From Palaemon carinicauda (Eukaryota; Arthropoda; Malacostraca; Decapoda; Palaemonidae), in NCBI RefSeq assembly GCF_036898095.1, contig NC_090751.1, positions 71,598,970 to 71,662,969 on the forward strand: a stretch of DNA of 64,000 nt. The letters are read 5' to 3'. Of this stretch, positions 43,650 to 53,765 are shown piece after piece (position 1 is the first letter of the stretch; the number at the start of each line of letters is the position of its first letter). The notes under the pieces were generated by a model. That model was not told where the DNA came from. It saw nothing but the letters and a program-made list of their open reading frames with translations, and searched no databases. The position numbers and the translations under genes were made by a program.

Positions 43650-44456
43650 ATGGCGGACTCTACGGCAGTTGGTGCTGCGGCCGCTCCATTCAAACTTTCA
43701 TCGTTTGCCAGCGGAGAGGCGTTTGCTTGGTTTCAGCGCGCAGAAGTCCAGTTTCGTATCAGGGGCGTGACTCGCTCAACCACCAAAGCGGATTATGTTC
43801 TCGCGGCGATACCCGAGGACACCTTCCCAGAAATATCCGACTGGCTTTGTGAACAAGGAGACACCCCAATAGCGTATGACTACCTTAAATCATACCTTCT
43901 GCAGCAGTACTCGCCGTCGCCAGCCGCCCGTATAGCAAAGCTTTTTCAGCTCTCGCAACAACCGTTGGGGGACCAAAGGGCTTCGCTTGCCCTCAGGGAA
44001 ATGACCAGTATCGCTCGCCTTCAACCTGCCACAGACGGCTCTCCTCGTGAGGTGAACCTACTCCGTGCCCTTTGGATACGCCGTTTACCTGAACCTGTGC
44101 ACGCTGCCATACCCGATGTCGATAGTTTACCCATAAAGGACTTGATGACCAAAGCCGACGCCCTTATGGACAGCCACTTCAAGACCTCCATCAACGCCTC
44201 CACCCCTGACGACGAGGATGTCTATTCAACGTCAACCGAAGCTGACATGAATGCCGTAGGACATACATGCCTACCCCGTGACGTGCCGAAGCGGCGACAA
44301 AGCCGCCCACCACCCACCAATCGCTCGCGCCCCAACAAACGACTTCTACAGCCACTTACTACCTCCCATCCACCGCAGTTTTGCTACTGCCACTTCAGAT
44401 TCGGGGCAACCGCGAAGAAATGTGCCAAAGATTGTCAGTGGCCAAAAAACGTGTAA
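43650..44456 (+). CDS. Gag of element B
   Basis: Open frame of 268 residues starting with MADSTAVGAA. The first third carries the capsid-like block FASGEAFAWFQRAEVQFRIRG, followed by LFQLSQQPLGDQRASLALRE and a basic Pro/Arg-rich stretch. The C-terminal C-x2-H-x9-C-x3-C motif starts at about residue 247 and is the CHCC-type knuckle known from the CsRn1 clade. The stop codon (44454-44456) lies inside a possible splice donor, so this may be the unspliced form of a longer Gag-Pol. Same Gag in D1 and D2. Structural, RNA-binding, cytoplasmic. Confidence 0.85.
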   Translation: MADSTAVGAAAAPFKLSSFASGEAFAWFQRAEVQFRIRGVTRSTTKADYVLAAIPEDTFPEISDWLCEQGDTPIAYDYLKSYLLQQYSPSPAARIAKLFQLSQQPLGDQRASLALREMTSIARLQPATDGSPREVNLLRALWIRRLPEPVHAAIPDVDSLPIKDLMTKADALMDSHFKTSINASTPDDEDVYSTSTEADMNAVGHTCLPRDVPKRRQSRPPPTNRSRPNKRLLQPLTTSHPPQFCYCHFRFGATAKKCAKDCQWPKNV

Positions 44457-44512
44457 GTAGGCCATCGCTTGTGGCGGTGGCCTCCCATGTTTCTAATCTT
44501 TTCTTTTTACAG
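44451..44512 (+). other. Candidate 62-bp intron between gag and protease of element B
   Basis: Starts gtgtaagtagg and ends ttttctttttacag. Gag is in frame 0 and protease in frame 2 (by start position modulo 3). Removing 62 bases would join them in frame and remove the Gag stop. D1 keeps the same sequence layout at about 6113-6168 (gtaagtagg to a mutated acceptor). Splicing is inferred and not shown; programmed frameshifting is the alternative. Confidence 0.45.
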
Positions 44513-44810
44513 GATGCAGGAACGGGCGTGCGATTTTTGGTAGACACGGGTGCTTGTCGTTCTCTTTTGCCAAGGAAGCTCTTCAAGGCACAACGTAGTC
44601 TGTCTACATCTGCCGACGTCCGCTTGGTAGCTGCCAACGGATCTGCGATACCCACCTACGGTTACGAGAGCCTCACATTATCGTTCGGAAACGATAATTC
44701 AATTGGAAGTTTCTCGTTGCTGACGTCACAATGCCAATCCTCGGTGCAGATTTCCTCTCTCATTTCCACCTTCTGGTCGATGTAGCCCACCGACTATTGG
44801 TCAACGCAGA
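44513..44810 (+). pseudogene. Aspartic protease of element B (frameshifted)
   Basis: DAGTGVRFLVDTGACRSLLP carries the catalytic D-T-G at 44543-44551. The frame then shifts between about 44690 and 44730, and the flap-to-end block MPILGADFLSHFH continues in another frame from 44731. It would process Gag-Pol. The catalytic motif is intact but the frame is broken. In D1 this core is deleted. Confidence 0.8.
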
Positions 44811-45770
44811 CTCGTACTTGTCGACACCTCTTCAACCTGCCCCCTCTAACCTCGCTCTCCACATCAGCGCACCCACGGATGCCTACGCCCACCTCCTCAC
44901 GTCGTACCCGGAAGTTTTCCTTCCAGAACTTCGCCAAACGCCCACGGTTCCTGCCAAGCACGGTATTTATCACCATATCAAGACGATGGGACCCCCAGTC
45001 TTCGCAAAATTCAGACGTCTGGCACCGGAACGATTGGCAGCCGCCAAACAGACGTTCGCCGAAATGCAGAAAATGGGCCTTTGCCAAAAGGCCTCCAGCC
45101 CATGGTCGTCACCCTTACACATCGTTCTGAAGAAGACGGCTCCCTCCGTCCGTGCGGGGATTACAGGCGCCTGAACATGCAAACAGAACCGGATCACTAC
45201 CCCCTCCCAAACATTGCCGATGTAACCTCCTTCCTGCACAAAGCAAAGGTTTTCTCTACGCTCGACCTCCTGAAGGGGTATTATCAGGTGCCTATGAACC
45301 CAGAAGACATCCCCAAGACCGCCATCACCACTCAGTTTGGCACATACACCTTCAATTACTCCTGTTTTGGCCTTCGTAATGCTGGGGCAACGTTTCAACG
45401 TCTCATGGATGGCATCTTAGGGGACCTCCCTTTCTGTGTATGTTATGTGGACGACATACTTGTGTTCTCCTCCTCAAAAGAGGAACACCTCCGTCACCTG
45501 CGCATCGTGCTCGACCGCCTGCAACAAAACGGCCTTGTAGTCCGGTACAACAAGTGTACATTTGGCGCCAACGAAGTGTCGTTCTTAGGGCACTGTATTA
45601 CTCCTGAAGGAGTCCATCCCCTCCCTGAGAAGGTAGCAGCCATTCAGAATTTCCCCACGCCCTCGACCGTCAAAGCTCTGCAGGAATTCTTAGGCATGAT
45701 CAACTATTAATACCGCTTTCTGCCAACCATTGCCGCCACTCTTGCTCCCCTCTACGCCTCCCTCAAGGGC
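44811..45770 (+). pseudogene. Reverse transcriptase of element B (broken)
   Basis: The connector HLLTSYPEVFLPELRQTP (44890) leads to KMGLCQKASSPWSSPLHIVLKK, a frameshift at about 45131, then CGDYRRLNMQTEPDHYPLPN, STLDLLKGYYQVPM, FGLRNAGATFQRLMDGIL and the catalytic YVDD at 45444-45455. The C-terminal block CTFGANEVSFLGH and LQEFLGMINY is followed by a TAA stop at 45708-45710, where a Tyr codon is expected. It would copy the element RNA in the particle. Confidence 0.9.
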
Positions 45771-47450
45771 AAGCCAAAGGACTTGAAGTGGGGTCCCCTT
45801 CAAGAAGCGGCCTTCTGCAATGCAAAGAAGGCCCTATCAACTGCTGCGGCTCTTACTTTTCCTATCCCACACGCCCCTCTCCTTCTCTCCACCGATGCCA
45901 GCGACGTCGCTATTGGTGCAGTACTCGAGCAAGTGGTCAAAGGCCCATTGGCCTTTTTCAGCAGAAAACTGTCCAAGGCAGAATCGGGTTATTCTACCTT
46001 CAATCGAGAATTGCTGGCAGTGCACTTGGCTGTCCGTCACTTTCGCCATTTCTTAGAAGGTACGCCCTTCGTCATTCGCACAGACCACATGCCTCTGGTG
46101 CACGCCTTCACTCGACAGTCTGATGCCTGGTCCGCCCGTCAACGCCGACATCTCTCCGCCGTGGCTGAATACAATTACACCCTCCAATACGTCCCTGGGA
46201 AAATGAATCCCGTTGCCGATGCCCTGTCAAGAAACACGTTGGCTGCCGTTCAACTGGGATTGGATTACAACGCCCTGGCTGAAGCCCAACGACAGGATCC
46301 AGAGTATCAAGCTTGTAGGACATCCTGCACGTCCCTCCGTTGGGAGGATTTTCCCCTCGAAAACTCCAACACCACCCTCCTCTGTGACGTCAGTACAGGT
46401 AGACCGCGACCTTGGATTCCTGCTCCCATGCGCCGACAGGTGTTTGATTTCATCCACGGCCTTTCACATCCCTCGTGCCGTTCTACTGCACAGCTGCTGA
46501 AGGCAAAGTTCATTTGGCACGGCATTTCTAAGGATGCTAAGGATTGGGTCCGTGCCTGTACTTCTTGCCAAACTTCCAAAGTACATCGACACACGGATTC
46601 AGGAGTGGGCACCTTTCCTCAACCTCAGCGTCGTTTCGCACACATTCACGTCGACGTTGTAGGCCCCCTACCCACATCACAAGGACATCGTTACCTGTTT
46701 ACCGTCATCGACCGCTCCACTCGTTGGCCTGAAGCCATTCCCATGGAAACTGCAACGTCCGCTTCATGTACATCTGCCTTACTCTCTGGATGGATTTCAA
46801 GATTCGGTATCCCAGAGCATATTACTTCTGACAGGGGAACCACTTTCACCTCTCAATTATGGACGTCATTAGCGAATCTCCTGGGCATCACCCTACATCA
46901 GACAACGGCCTACAACCCCGCTGCCAATGGAATGGTTGAACGTTTTCATCGCACCCTCAAAGCAGCTTTGATGTCCCGCTGCAAGGATTGCAACTGGTTT
47001 ACTCAGCTTCCCTGGGTCCTCCTTGGACTAAGAACCACTCCTAAAGACGCCCTCGACGTCTCGGCAGCCGAAATGGTGTATGGCGACCCGTTGGTCGTCC
47101 CTGCCGAGTTTTTTCCTTCTACAACCTCCTCCGACGATCTCCAGCGCATACGTCACGTCGTGGGAAAATTTACTCCGTGCCGCCAGACTTACAAGCCCCC
47201 AGCGAAGCATCACATACCAACGGACTTGCACTCTGCAACGCACGTCTTCCTACGCAACGACACCAGCAAGCCACCGTTAACGCCCCCTTACACGGGACCT
47301 TTCCTTGTGATCCGACGCAGTCCAAAAGCATTCCTCCTAAACATTCGGGGCAAAGAAGACTGGGTCTCCATTGATCGTCTAAAACCTGCTTATCTTCTGC
47401 CAGATGACCCGCCTACAGTTCGCCTCTCTAGATCAGGGCGCCCTATTTAA
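45771..47450 (+). CDS. RNase H and integrase segment of element B
   Basis: Open frame of 555 residues from 45783, in the same frame as the RT upstream of the 45708 stop. RNase H: LLSTDASDVAIGAVL (Asp at about 45894), the RELLAVHLAVRHF Glu and TDHMPL. Integrase: an H-x-H zinc region ending C-T-S-C near 46557-46570, then catalytic Asp 46653 (HVDVVGPL), Asp 46830 (TSDRGTTF) and Glu 46938 (MVERFHRTLK), and a C-terminal SH3-like part (YTGPFLVIRRSPKAF). All key residues look intact, but the frame is cut off from the RT start by lesions upstream. Confidence 0.85.
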   Translation, partial: KPKDLKWGPLQEAAFCNAKKALSTAAALTFPIPHAPLLLSTDASDVAIGAVLEQVVKGPLAFFSRKLSKAESGYSTFNRELLAVHLAVRHFRHFLEGTPFVIRTDHMPLVHAFTRQSDAWSARQRRHLSAVAEYNYTLQYVPGKMNPVADALSRNTLAAVQLGLDYNALAEAQRQDPEYQACRTSCTSLRWEDFPLENSNTTLLCDVSTGRPRPWIPAPMRRQVFDFIHGLSHPSCRSTAQLLKAKFIWHGISKDAKDWVRACTSCQTSKVHRHTDSGVGTFPQPQRRFAHIHVDVVGPLPTSQGHRYLFTVIDRSTRWPEAIPMETATSASCTSALLSGWISRFGIPEHITSDRGTTFTSQLWTSLANLLGITLHQTTAYNPAANGMVERFHRTLKAALMSRCKDCNWFTQLPWVLLGLRTTPKDALDVSAAEMVYGDPLVVPAEFFPSTTSSDDLQRIRHVVGKFTPCRQTYKPPAKHHIPTDLHSATHVFLRNDTSKPPLTPPYTGPFLVIRRSPKAFLLNIRGKEDWVSIDRLKPAYLLPDDPPTVRLSRSGRPI

Positions 47451-47471
47451 CATGTACAGTATGTCATTTTT

Positions 47472-47484
47472 AGGGGGGGAGCCA
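47472..47484 (+). promoter_or_regulatory. Polypurine tract of element B
   Basis: aggggggggagcca-like purine run directly before the 3' LTR (tgtacc at 47485), the usual primer for plus-strand DNA synthesis. Confidence 0.7.
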
Positions 47485-47724
47485 TGTACCAACCGTGTTT
47501 CACCCAATTGTACATAATTCCTTTTGTATATATTATGCTTGTATCTTCGCTCCTCCCTCGCACTGAAACGAACATGAAAATTCCTGTCTGGTTTTTCCTC
47601 TGTGATATTGTCTGTCTTGTGAACTTGTCATGTCCTGTTGCCTTGAGGTTTTGTATATAAGGAGAGTGTTCCACAACAATATAACCTGCCTTTGATTTCA
47701 CAACTCCTCTCTCGGCCCGTCACA
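47485..47724 (+). repeat. 3' LTR of element B
   Basis: 240 bp, tgtaccaacc to ccgtcaca. Against the two-part 5' LTR I count four mismatches and a 15-bp deletion. Followed by gcag, the second copy of the target duplication. Confidence 0.9.
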
Positions 47725-49449
47725 GCAGTCACCAAGGGTGATCTGAAGTATTGGGACCCTCAGGTATGTAACATTTGTACAAACTTGATTACTGAGGCGT
47801 TTGACACCCCTAAGTCGGTGGAGTCAAGGGATGCAGCAAGGGAAAAGCTGCGTAAGTGGGTCCGGGGTTTTCAGAAGAATACCACAGGACCTTACCTTCC
47901 AAGCGAGAAGATGCGGGCCTATCTTTTCTCCAGGGCATCTTCGGATGCAGTCATTCCCCAGCAACAGTCAGAGATCCCCTGCGTCCAGATTCCGATAGAG
48001 TCGGATGTTTCGGACGCATTGAAGGACATCCAACTTGACGACAGGATGTCAGAAGTGTCAGAGGACACAGAAAAGGACCTTCTCGCAGAAGGCCATGAGG
48101 AGGAGTCGAATGTGGCTCCTGAGACCGAGGAGGAAGAGGTCGACGAGGTGTCGGTCTTGTCGGTTCCTGCCCCAGAACCAGTTCCCTCGACATCGTCTGC
48201 TCTTCCTGCTGAACTTGGAAGAACTCTGTCTTCGATCATGGAAATGATCCAGCAAATGCAGAAGAAGAGTGACGAAAAGGAAGCTGCGATGAAGCTGGAG
48301 ATGCGTAGACTCGCAGCATCACGCAGGCCTCAGAAGAAACTTAGCGTAAAGGGCCTTCTTTTATGTTCAGGTGTGAACCCATGGCGGTATGCAGAACACA
48401 TGCCGATGACGACCGGGAAGAGTGTTATCTCAGAAAAGCTGGTGGAATTCTGGCCCAACTTTGAGTCGTACCCGGACTGCTATGTCCGTTTGAAGAAGGA
48501 ACCAGACTCAAAGGAGGAAACGGAGCCAAAAGAGGTCCTAGTGTTTGACAACTCTAAAGCACAGGCTTTACTGGCTAGTTCAATGAAAGAGAGGGGCTTC
48601 AGTAACTCAAAAATGCCAGCATTGAGTAAGAAGCACCCCTCCTTTGTGGCTTCTCCATCTAGAGCCTTTCCTTTTATGGAGAAAGGGTACAAGGCAGCCT
48701 TAAAGGCTATTGAGGCAGGGAAACCATGTCCTTCACTAGACGAGTGTAGGCCGTTATCCCTGACTTTGCCTATGGACCAAAAAGACTGGAAGGACGTCCA
48801 TCTTACCTTCTCAGTCGGGAAGTTGGAAGCAGACATTGCCGGACGTTAGTTCGGTGAAGACCTTCCAAAGTTGTCTGATTTTATCTTGCGCAGGGAGCAG
48901 GAGACACAAGAAAGACTTGCTGCATCTATGTCCCTCCAGACTACCTTGGAGACGATGGCAAGTGATTCTCAGAACCCGGACATGTTTATGGTAGTGGCCA
49001 AAACCAACCTGGCCACTGTAAACAAAGACATGTATAGGTTCATTAAGGCCAGAAGGGCTTGTAGGGAGTTCGTGTTCGCCTCGGCTGCGGTGAGACATGA
49101 ACCGAGGAATCTAATCTCATCCAGTATCTGGGGAAAGGACCTCTTCCCGAGCGAAGTGGTCAATGAAGTAGTGGATAAGGCTGCCACGGAGAACAGGAAC
49201 CTTCTCCAAAAGTGGGGCTTATCACTCAAGAGGAAGTCTTCCCCGGATGAGGGTCCCCAACCTAAGAGGAAGACGAAGAAGCCTAGGCTACCCTCTCGCC
49301 CGGCCAAACAATACAGACAACAGCAACAACAACAACAACTTCCTACGACCGCGGTGCCCCAGATGGTGGCACAACCTCCAACCACTTACCAGTTGGTACC
49401 CCAGCCAGTGCGTCGCCAGCCTTTACACCGGCTTTCGAAAGGCAGTCAA

Positions 49450-51185
49450 CTACCTTTCGACCAAAGGCTACAGGATCAGCTAGAGGTGCCTTTAGACGCC
49501 CCTCAAGAGGAAGGGGACACAGAGCAGGATGCGGTCAAGGAGGCAATTCCTCCGGTCCACAGCATAAGTGAGATGCTCCCGGTAGGAGGGAGACTATACT
49601 CATTTCGGGATCGTTGGACCTTCGTTCCCTGGGCCCACAGCCTGATCAAAAACGGACTTGGTTGGAGCTGGAACATCACTCCACCATCATTCCCTCAATT
49701 CCTCCAATACTCCACCCCCGTCCTGGAAGAATATGTGAGGGAACTCTTGGAGAAAAGAGTCATACGGAGAGTAAAGTCCATCAAGTTCCAAGGAAGGCTG
49801 TTTTGTGTTCCCAAGATGGACTCAGATAAACTCAGAGTCATTCTGGACTTGTCACCACTCAACAAGTTCATAGTAAACTCCAAGGTCAGGATGTTAACAC
49901 TTCAACACATGAGGACCCTGTTGCCCAAATGGGCATACACTGTCTCGATAGACATGGCGGATGCCTACTGGCATGTCCCAGTCAATCGTCAATTCTCCTC
50001 CTACCTAGGTTTCAAGCTACAAGGAAGGCGTTACGCCTTCAAAGCCATGCCCTTCAGACTAAACATAGCCCCAAGGATATTCACAAACCTTGCAAATGCA
50101 TCTGTTCATCAATTATGCCTAAAAGGTGTCCAAGTAGTGGCCTACCTGGACGATTGGCTGGTGTGGGCAGCATCCAAGATGGAATGCATGTAAGCTTCCA
50201 AGAAAGTGATCCAGCTCCTGGAACATCTGGGATTCAAGATCAACACCAAAAAGTCTCGACTATCTCCAGCTCAAAAGTTTCAATTGTTGGGAATCCACTG
50301 GAACTTACAGTCATACCTACTTTCCATTCCACTGAAGAAAAGGAAAGAGATAGCAGGATCTGTCAAGAGACTTCTGGAATCCGATCGGATATCAAGACGC
50401 CAACAGGAGAGAGTGCTGGGCTCTCTACTGTTTGCTTCAGTGACAGATCCAGCGCTACAAGCACAGCTAAAGGATGCAACAGGAGTCTGGAGAAAATACG
50501 TACCAAACACTCAAAGAGATCTGAAAAGACCATTTCCAACTTGACTGCGATCGCTTCTCAAGCCATGGTCGAAAGCTAAGCACCTGAAGAAATCAATACC
50601 TCTTCAACCACCTCCACCCTCAGTCATCATCCATACAGACGCTTCAAAGGAAGGACGGGGAGGTCACTCTAACCAACGGAAAGTCCAAGGAGCTTGGTCC
50701 AATCTATTCAAGACCTTCCATATCAACATTCTGGAAGCCATGGCAGTCTTTCTTTCGCTGAAGAAATTATCTCCTCGCCACTCGACCCACATAAGACTGG
50801 TCGTAGACAGTGAGGTGATAGTGAGATGCCTGAATCATCAAGGTTCGAGATCACCTCAAATCAATCAAGTGATGTTGGCCATCTTCCGCTTGGTGGAAAC
50901 AAAGAGATGGCACTTATCAGCAGTTCACCTAAAAGGATTCCGCAACGTGACGGCGGATGCTCTATCCAGGTTCACACCGATAGGCTCAGAATAGTCCCTA
51001 GACGCAGGATCGTTCTCCTTCATCTTACGTCAAGTCCCAGAACTGCAGATCAACCTCTTTGCGACGAGCGACAACAAGAAGCTACCTCGTTATGTGGCCC
51101 CATACGAGGACCCTCTAGTGGAAGCAGTGGACGCAATGTCCCTCGATTGGAACAGATGGCCCAGGATTTACCTGTTTAGCTGAGA
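49450..51185 (+). pseudogene. RT/RNase H of C2 (broken)
   Basis: The RT domain starts at LPVGGRLYSFRDRW (near 49575) and includes FCVPKMDSDKLRVILDLSPLN, TVSIDMADAYWHVPV, AMPFRLNIAPRIF and the catalytic YLDD at 50143-50154. RNase H follows with HTDASKEGRGG (near 50635) and a conserved VTADALSR block (near 50950). Stops at 50191-50193, 50542-50544 and 50992-50994 break it. The order RT then RNase H with no integrase or aspartic protease is typical of DIRS elements. The matching C1 gene is almost intact. Confidence 0.8.
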
Positions 51186-51219
51186 TCATTCAGGGAACAG
51201 CTGCGATAATGGCTCACAA

Positions 51220-52338
51220 GTGGCCAAACAGCGTCTGGTTCCCTTTAGCGTTAGAACTGCAACTGACGTTGGCCCCATTGCCGGATCCAGTTCTGTCTCA
51301 ACGGGTGCAGAAGTCGACTGTCTTCGTTTCATCACAGAAAACCCGAAACCTTCATCTCATGATTTTCTCTCCTTAGCGGTGAAGAAGAGATTTGGGATCT
51401 CGAGAGACAGCATAAACTTCTTAGAGGAATATAAATCTAAATCTATCAGAAGACAATATGAGTCGTCGTGGAAGAAATGGGTTGCCTTTGTCAAGGCAAA
51501 AAAACCAAAAGAAATCTCAACAGATTTCTGTTTATCGTTCTTTATCCACCTTCATGAACAAGGTTTAGCAGCCAACACGATAACCACGTGTAGATCTGCC
51601 TTGACGAGACCCTTATTGTACGCCTTCCAGGTCGAGTTCTCCAATGAAATCTTCAACAAGATTCCTAAGGCCTGTGCTAGACTCAGGCAGGCAGCACCTT
51701 CGAAACCCATTTCGTGGTCTCTGGAAAAGGTTCTTCCCTTCGCATCTACGCTGAACAACGAAGATTGCTCTCTGAAAGATTTAACCAAAAAAGTTATATT
51801 TCTATTTGCACTAGCCTCGGGTGCCAGAGTTAGCGAAATAGTGGCCCTCTTGAGAGATGAGGGTCATATTCAGTTCCTAGAAGGAGGAGAACTGAATCTT
51901 TTTCCTGACCCAATGTTTTTCGCCAAAAATAAGCTACCTACCAAAAGGTGGGGTCCCTGGAGAATCTGCCCTCTGAAGGAAGATGTCTCTCTATGTCCAG
52001 TAGAGTGCCTAAAGGTCTATCTTCATAGAACTTCGGACTTTAGGGGAAGCTAGCTTTTTAGGGGAGAAACCTCAGGTTCAAATTTATCTCTGAAAGAACT
52101 AAGGGCGAAGATCACCTACTTCATTCGCAGAGCGGATCCGGACAGTACACCCGCAGGTAACGATCCAAGAAAAATTGCCTCTTCCCTGAATTTTTTCCAT
52201 AATATGGACTTCGAACGTCTTCGCTCGTACACTGGCTGGAAGTCATCCAGAGTATTTTTTAGACACTACGCGAAGCAAGTAGAGGAACTGAAGAGGTTTG
52301 TGGTGGCAGCAGGTAGTGTTCTAAAACCTGTTGCTTAG
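51220..52338 (+). pseudogene. Tyrosine recombinase of C2 (broken)
   Basis: A frame from 51220 reads EYKSKSIRRQYESSWKKWVAF, SGARVSEIVAL (first catalytic Arg) and CPVECLKVYLHRTS, then meets a CAG-to-TAG stop at 52051-52053. After it the same frame continues with LRAKITYFIRRADPDSTPAG, NDPRK and the GWKSSRVFFRHYAK block carrying the nucleophile Tyr. The box-II His of C1 (HDPR) is Asn here (codon 52159-52161). Both lesions point to an inactive enzyme. In the family it joins a circular DNA intermediate to the genome without a target duplication. Confidence 0.8.
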
Positions 52339-53287
52339 TTTTGCAAGGAACAGTGAAAACTAATTGGGACAATTAAGGGTGTGCGTGTGGTCCCTTGATG
52401 GTACAACATACTAATTGAAAGGTCACCAAGATGCCCTTACGGACTGTTCCAAATACAAAAGGTGAAGCAAGCATAATGCATAACACGTGTGCCGTGCGTT
52501 TCTACGCAAGTGTGAATGGACAGTAATAACAGAAATTAATGAAAATTTATTAACATTTTCAGTGGCATTAATACGTTTCCTTTTCAGATGAAACAAATAT
52601 TTCTTGTAATACTGTAATCTTTATGCTTTAATTTATTTCATTCACATTTTATGTTATTCTATAAAATGCAGATTGAACTTTACATTTTATTGTTTGTCAA
52701 TAAACAAGCTCTAAATGAACTTTGCATCTTATTTGCCCCAAGTCCAATTTAATAAAGATATGTTGAGCATTTCCTTATAACCTTTGGATATTGCAAAATA
52801 ATAAAAGAAAATCTATAAGATTGTTCCTTCATGTAGACAAACACTCCTTGACTTTGGCCTTTACGTACGACAGGCCAGTATACTCTGAATGTGATGCTGA
52901 CTGATACAAATATTGGTTCCTGAATGGATACAAACCTTTTGTCGGTACATACGTCAAACTCTGTATACCAGGGGAGGTGTCAGTATTGCATACGCACATT
53001 GGTGAGTTTTCAATATAAGCTTTGTTTTACAAGGTATAGGTTGAGACCAATATACCGGTTCGTTTGCTAAGATATCCATATGTAATATGTATTCCTCGAG
53101 ACGTTTTCAGAATCTAGCATGACTCTTCCCTGTAGGGGGCAGGAAGCACTAACATGGTTCATGATTAGAAGTAATGATGTATAACGGTAACATCATAGGT
53201 CTCTAGGTCTAAATTGACCAAGGGATTCTGTCTTGAGGACAAGGCACAAAATAAAAAATCCAGAGATACATTAATGCTCTGGTATAC
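52339..53287 (+). other. 3' untranslated region of C2
   Basis: Noncoding sequence between the recombinase stop and the internal complementary region. It holds an AATAAACAA polyadenylation-like site at 52699 and blocks shared with C3 (tttccttttcagatgaaac near 52568; gactcttccctgtaggg near 53122). Confidence 0.55.
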
Positions 53288-53380
53288 TTCCATCAGGACG
53301 ACATGGCCTGAGCCAAAAAACAGATTTTGAGCGAAGCGAAAAATCTATTTTTGGGTGAGATAGCCATGTCGTCCTGATGG
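53288..53380 (+). repeat. Internal complementary region of C2
   Basis: It reads cttccatcaggacgacatgg-cctgagcc (complement of the 5' end at 25939-25970) joined at aaaaaacag to gattttgagcgaagcg-to-gtcctgatgg, the complement of the right end at 53750-53807. This is the diagnostic DIRS arrangement. Confidence 0.8.
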
Positions 53381-53444
53381 ACCCGTCGTTCCTTTTCTAT
53401 GAAAAGGGCTAAGAGGACCCCTCCCAATCGTACTGTATCGCTAC

Positions 53445-53765
53445 AAGGAATAACATGGTGCCGATGATAACGTCATATACAAACTCAAAACAATGAGGAG
53501 AGGTACCTTAATAACGGCCCCCTTCGTTTTCTTGCCACTTTTCCCTCTTGAAGCGTTAATGCTATTCGGGGTGAAGATAGCTATGTGGCGTGTCAAGAAT
53601 ACGTCCTCTGATATTTTGCGATATCCCTATAAGGATTAGTAAGGGATATTCGTTCCAGGAGTTAGAATTCTGGGTACCTTAAGGTAAAATTCTCTAGTAA
53701 TATCACTGTAGTCAAATATACCCTAGGAAGCTACTAATAAGGAACTTCCATCAGGACGACATGGC
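53445..53765 (+). repeat. Right inverted terminal repeat of C2
   Basis: Reverse complement of 25952-26273 over about 320 bp. The terminal 42 bases beyond it (53766-53807, ending cgctcaaaatccg) belong only to this end and are copied in the internal complementary region. Confidence 0.8.

Larger units (their letters stand above)
28642..47724 (+). mobile_element. CsRn1-type Ty3/gypsy element B, with element A inserted in its 5' LTR
   Basis: Its own sequence is 28642-28710 plus 43391-47724. It has a 5' LTR (split), a primer-binding site starting tggtgaccccg at 43578, gag with a C-x2-H-x9-C-x3-C motif, protease, RT, RNase H, integrase, a polypurine tract (47472-47484) and a 3' LTR (47485-47724). 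The 4-bp duplication gcag (28638-28641 and 47725-47728) marks its insertion into C2. Published CsRn1 elements have the CHCC Gag motif and a tRNA-Trp-type primer site, and the first bases here fit that. Two frameshifts and one stop in pol inactivate it. Confidence 0.9.
28548..49412 (+). pseudogene. gag of C2 (two segments split by element B; broken)
   Basis: Segment 28548-28641 encodes a Cys/His-rich start (C-x4-C, H-x3-C, then CC) and continues in frame at 47729 with GDLKYWDPQVCNICTNL, another C-x2-C. The body is co-linear with the C1 Gag: KWVRGFQKNTTGPYL, acidic stretch, GVNPWRYAEHM, FDNSKAQALLASSMKERGF and FIKARRACREFVFASAAVRHEP. A CAG-to-TAG change at 48847-48849 stops the frame. Near 49410 a frameshift moves the sequence from the basic Gag tail (continued out of frame to about 49570) into the RT frame. 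Probable role: RNA-binding structural protein. Confidence 0.75.

Noticed and set aside
43544..43852. 102-residue frame across the 5' end of gag of B
   Set aside because: Alternative frame of the LTR/leader and gag.
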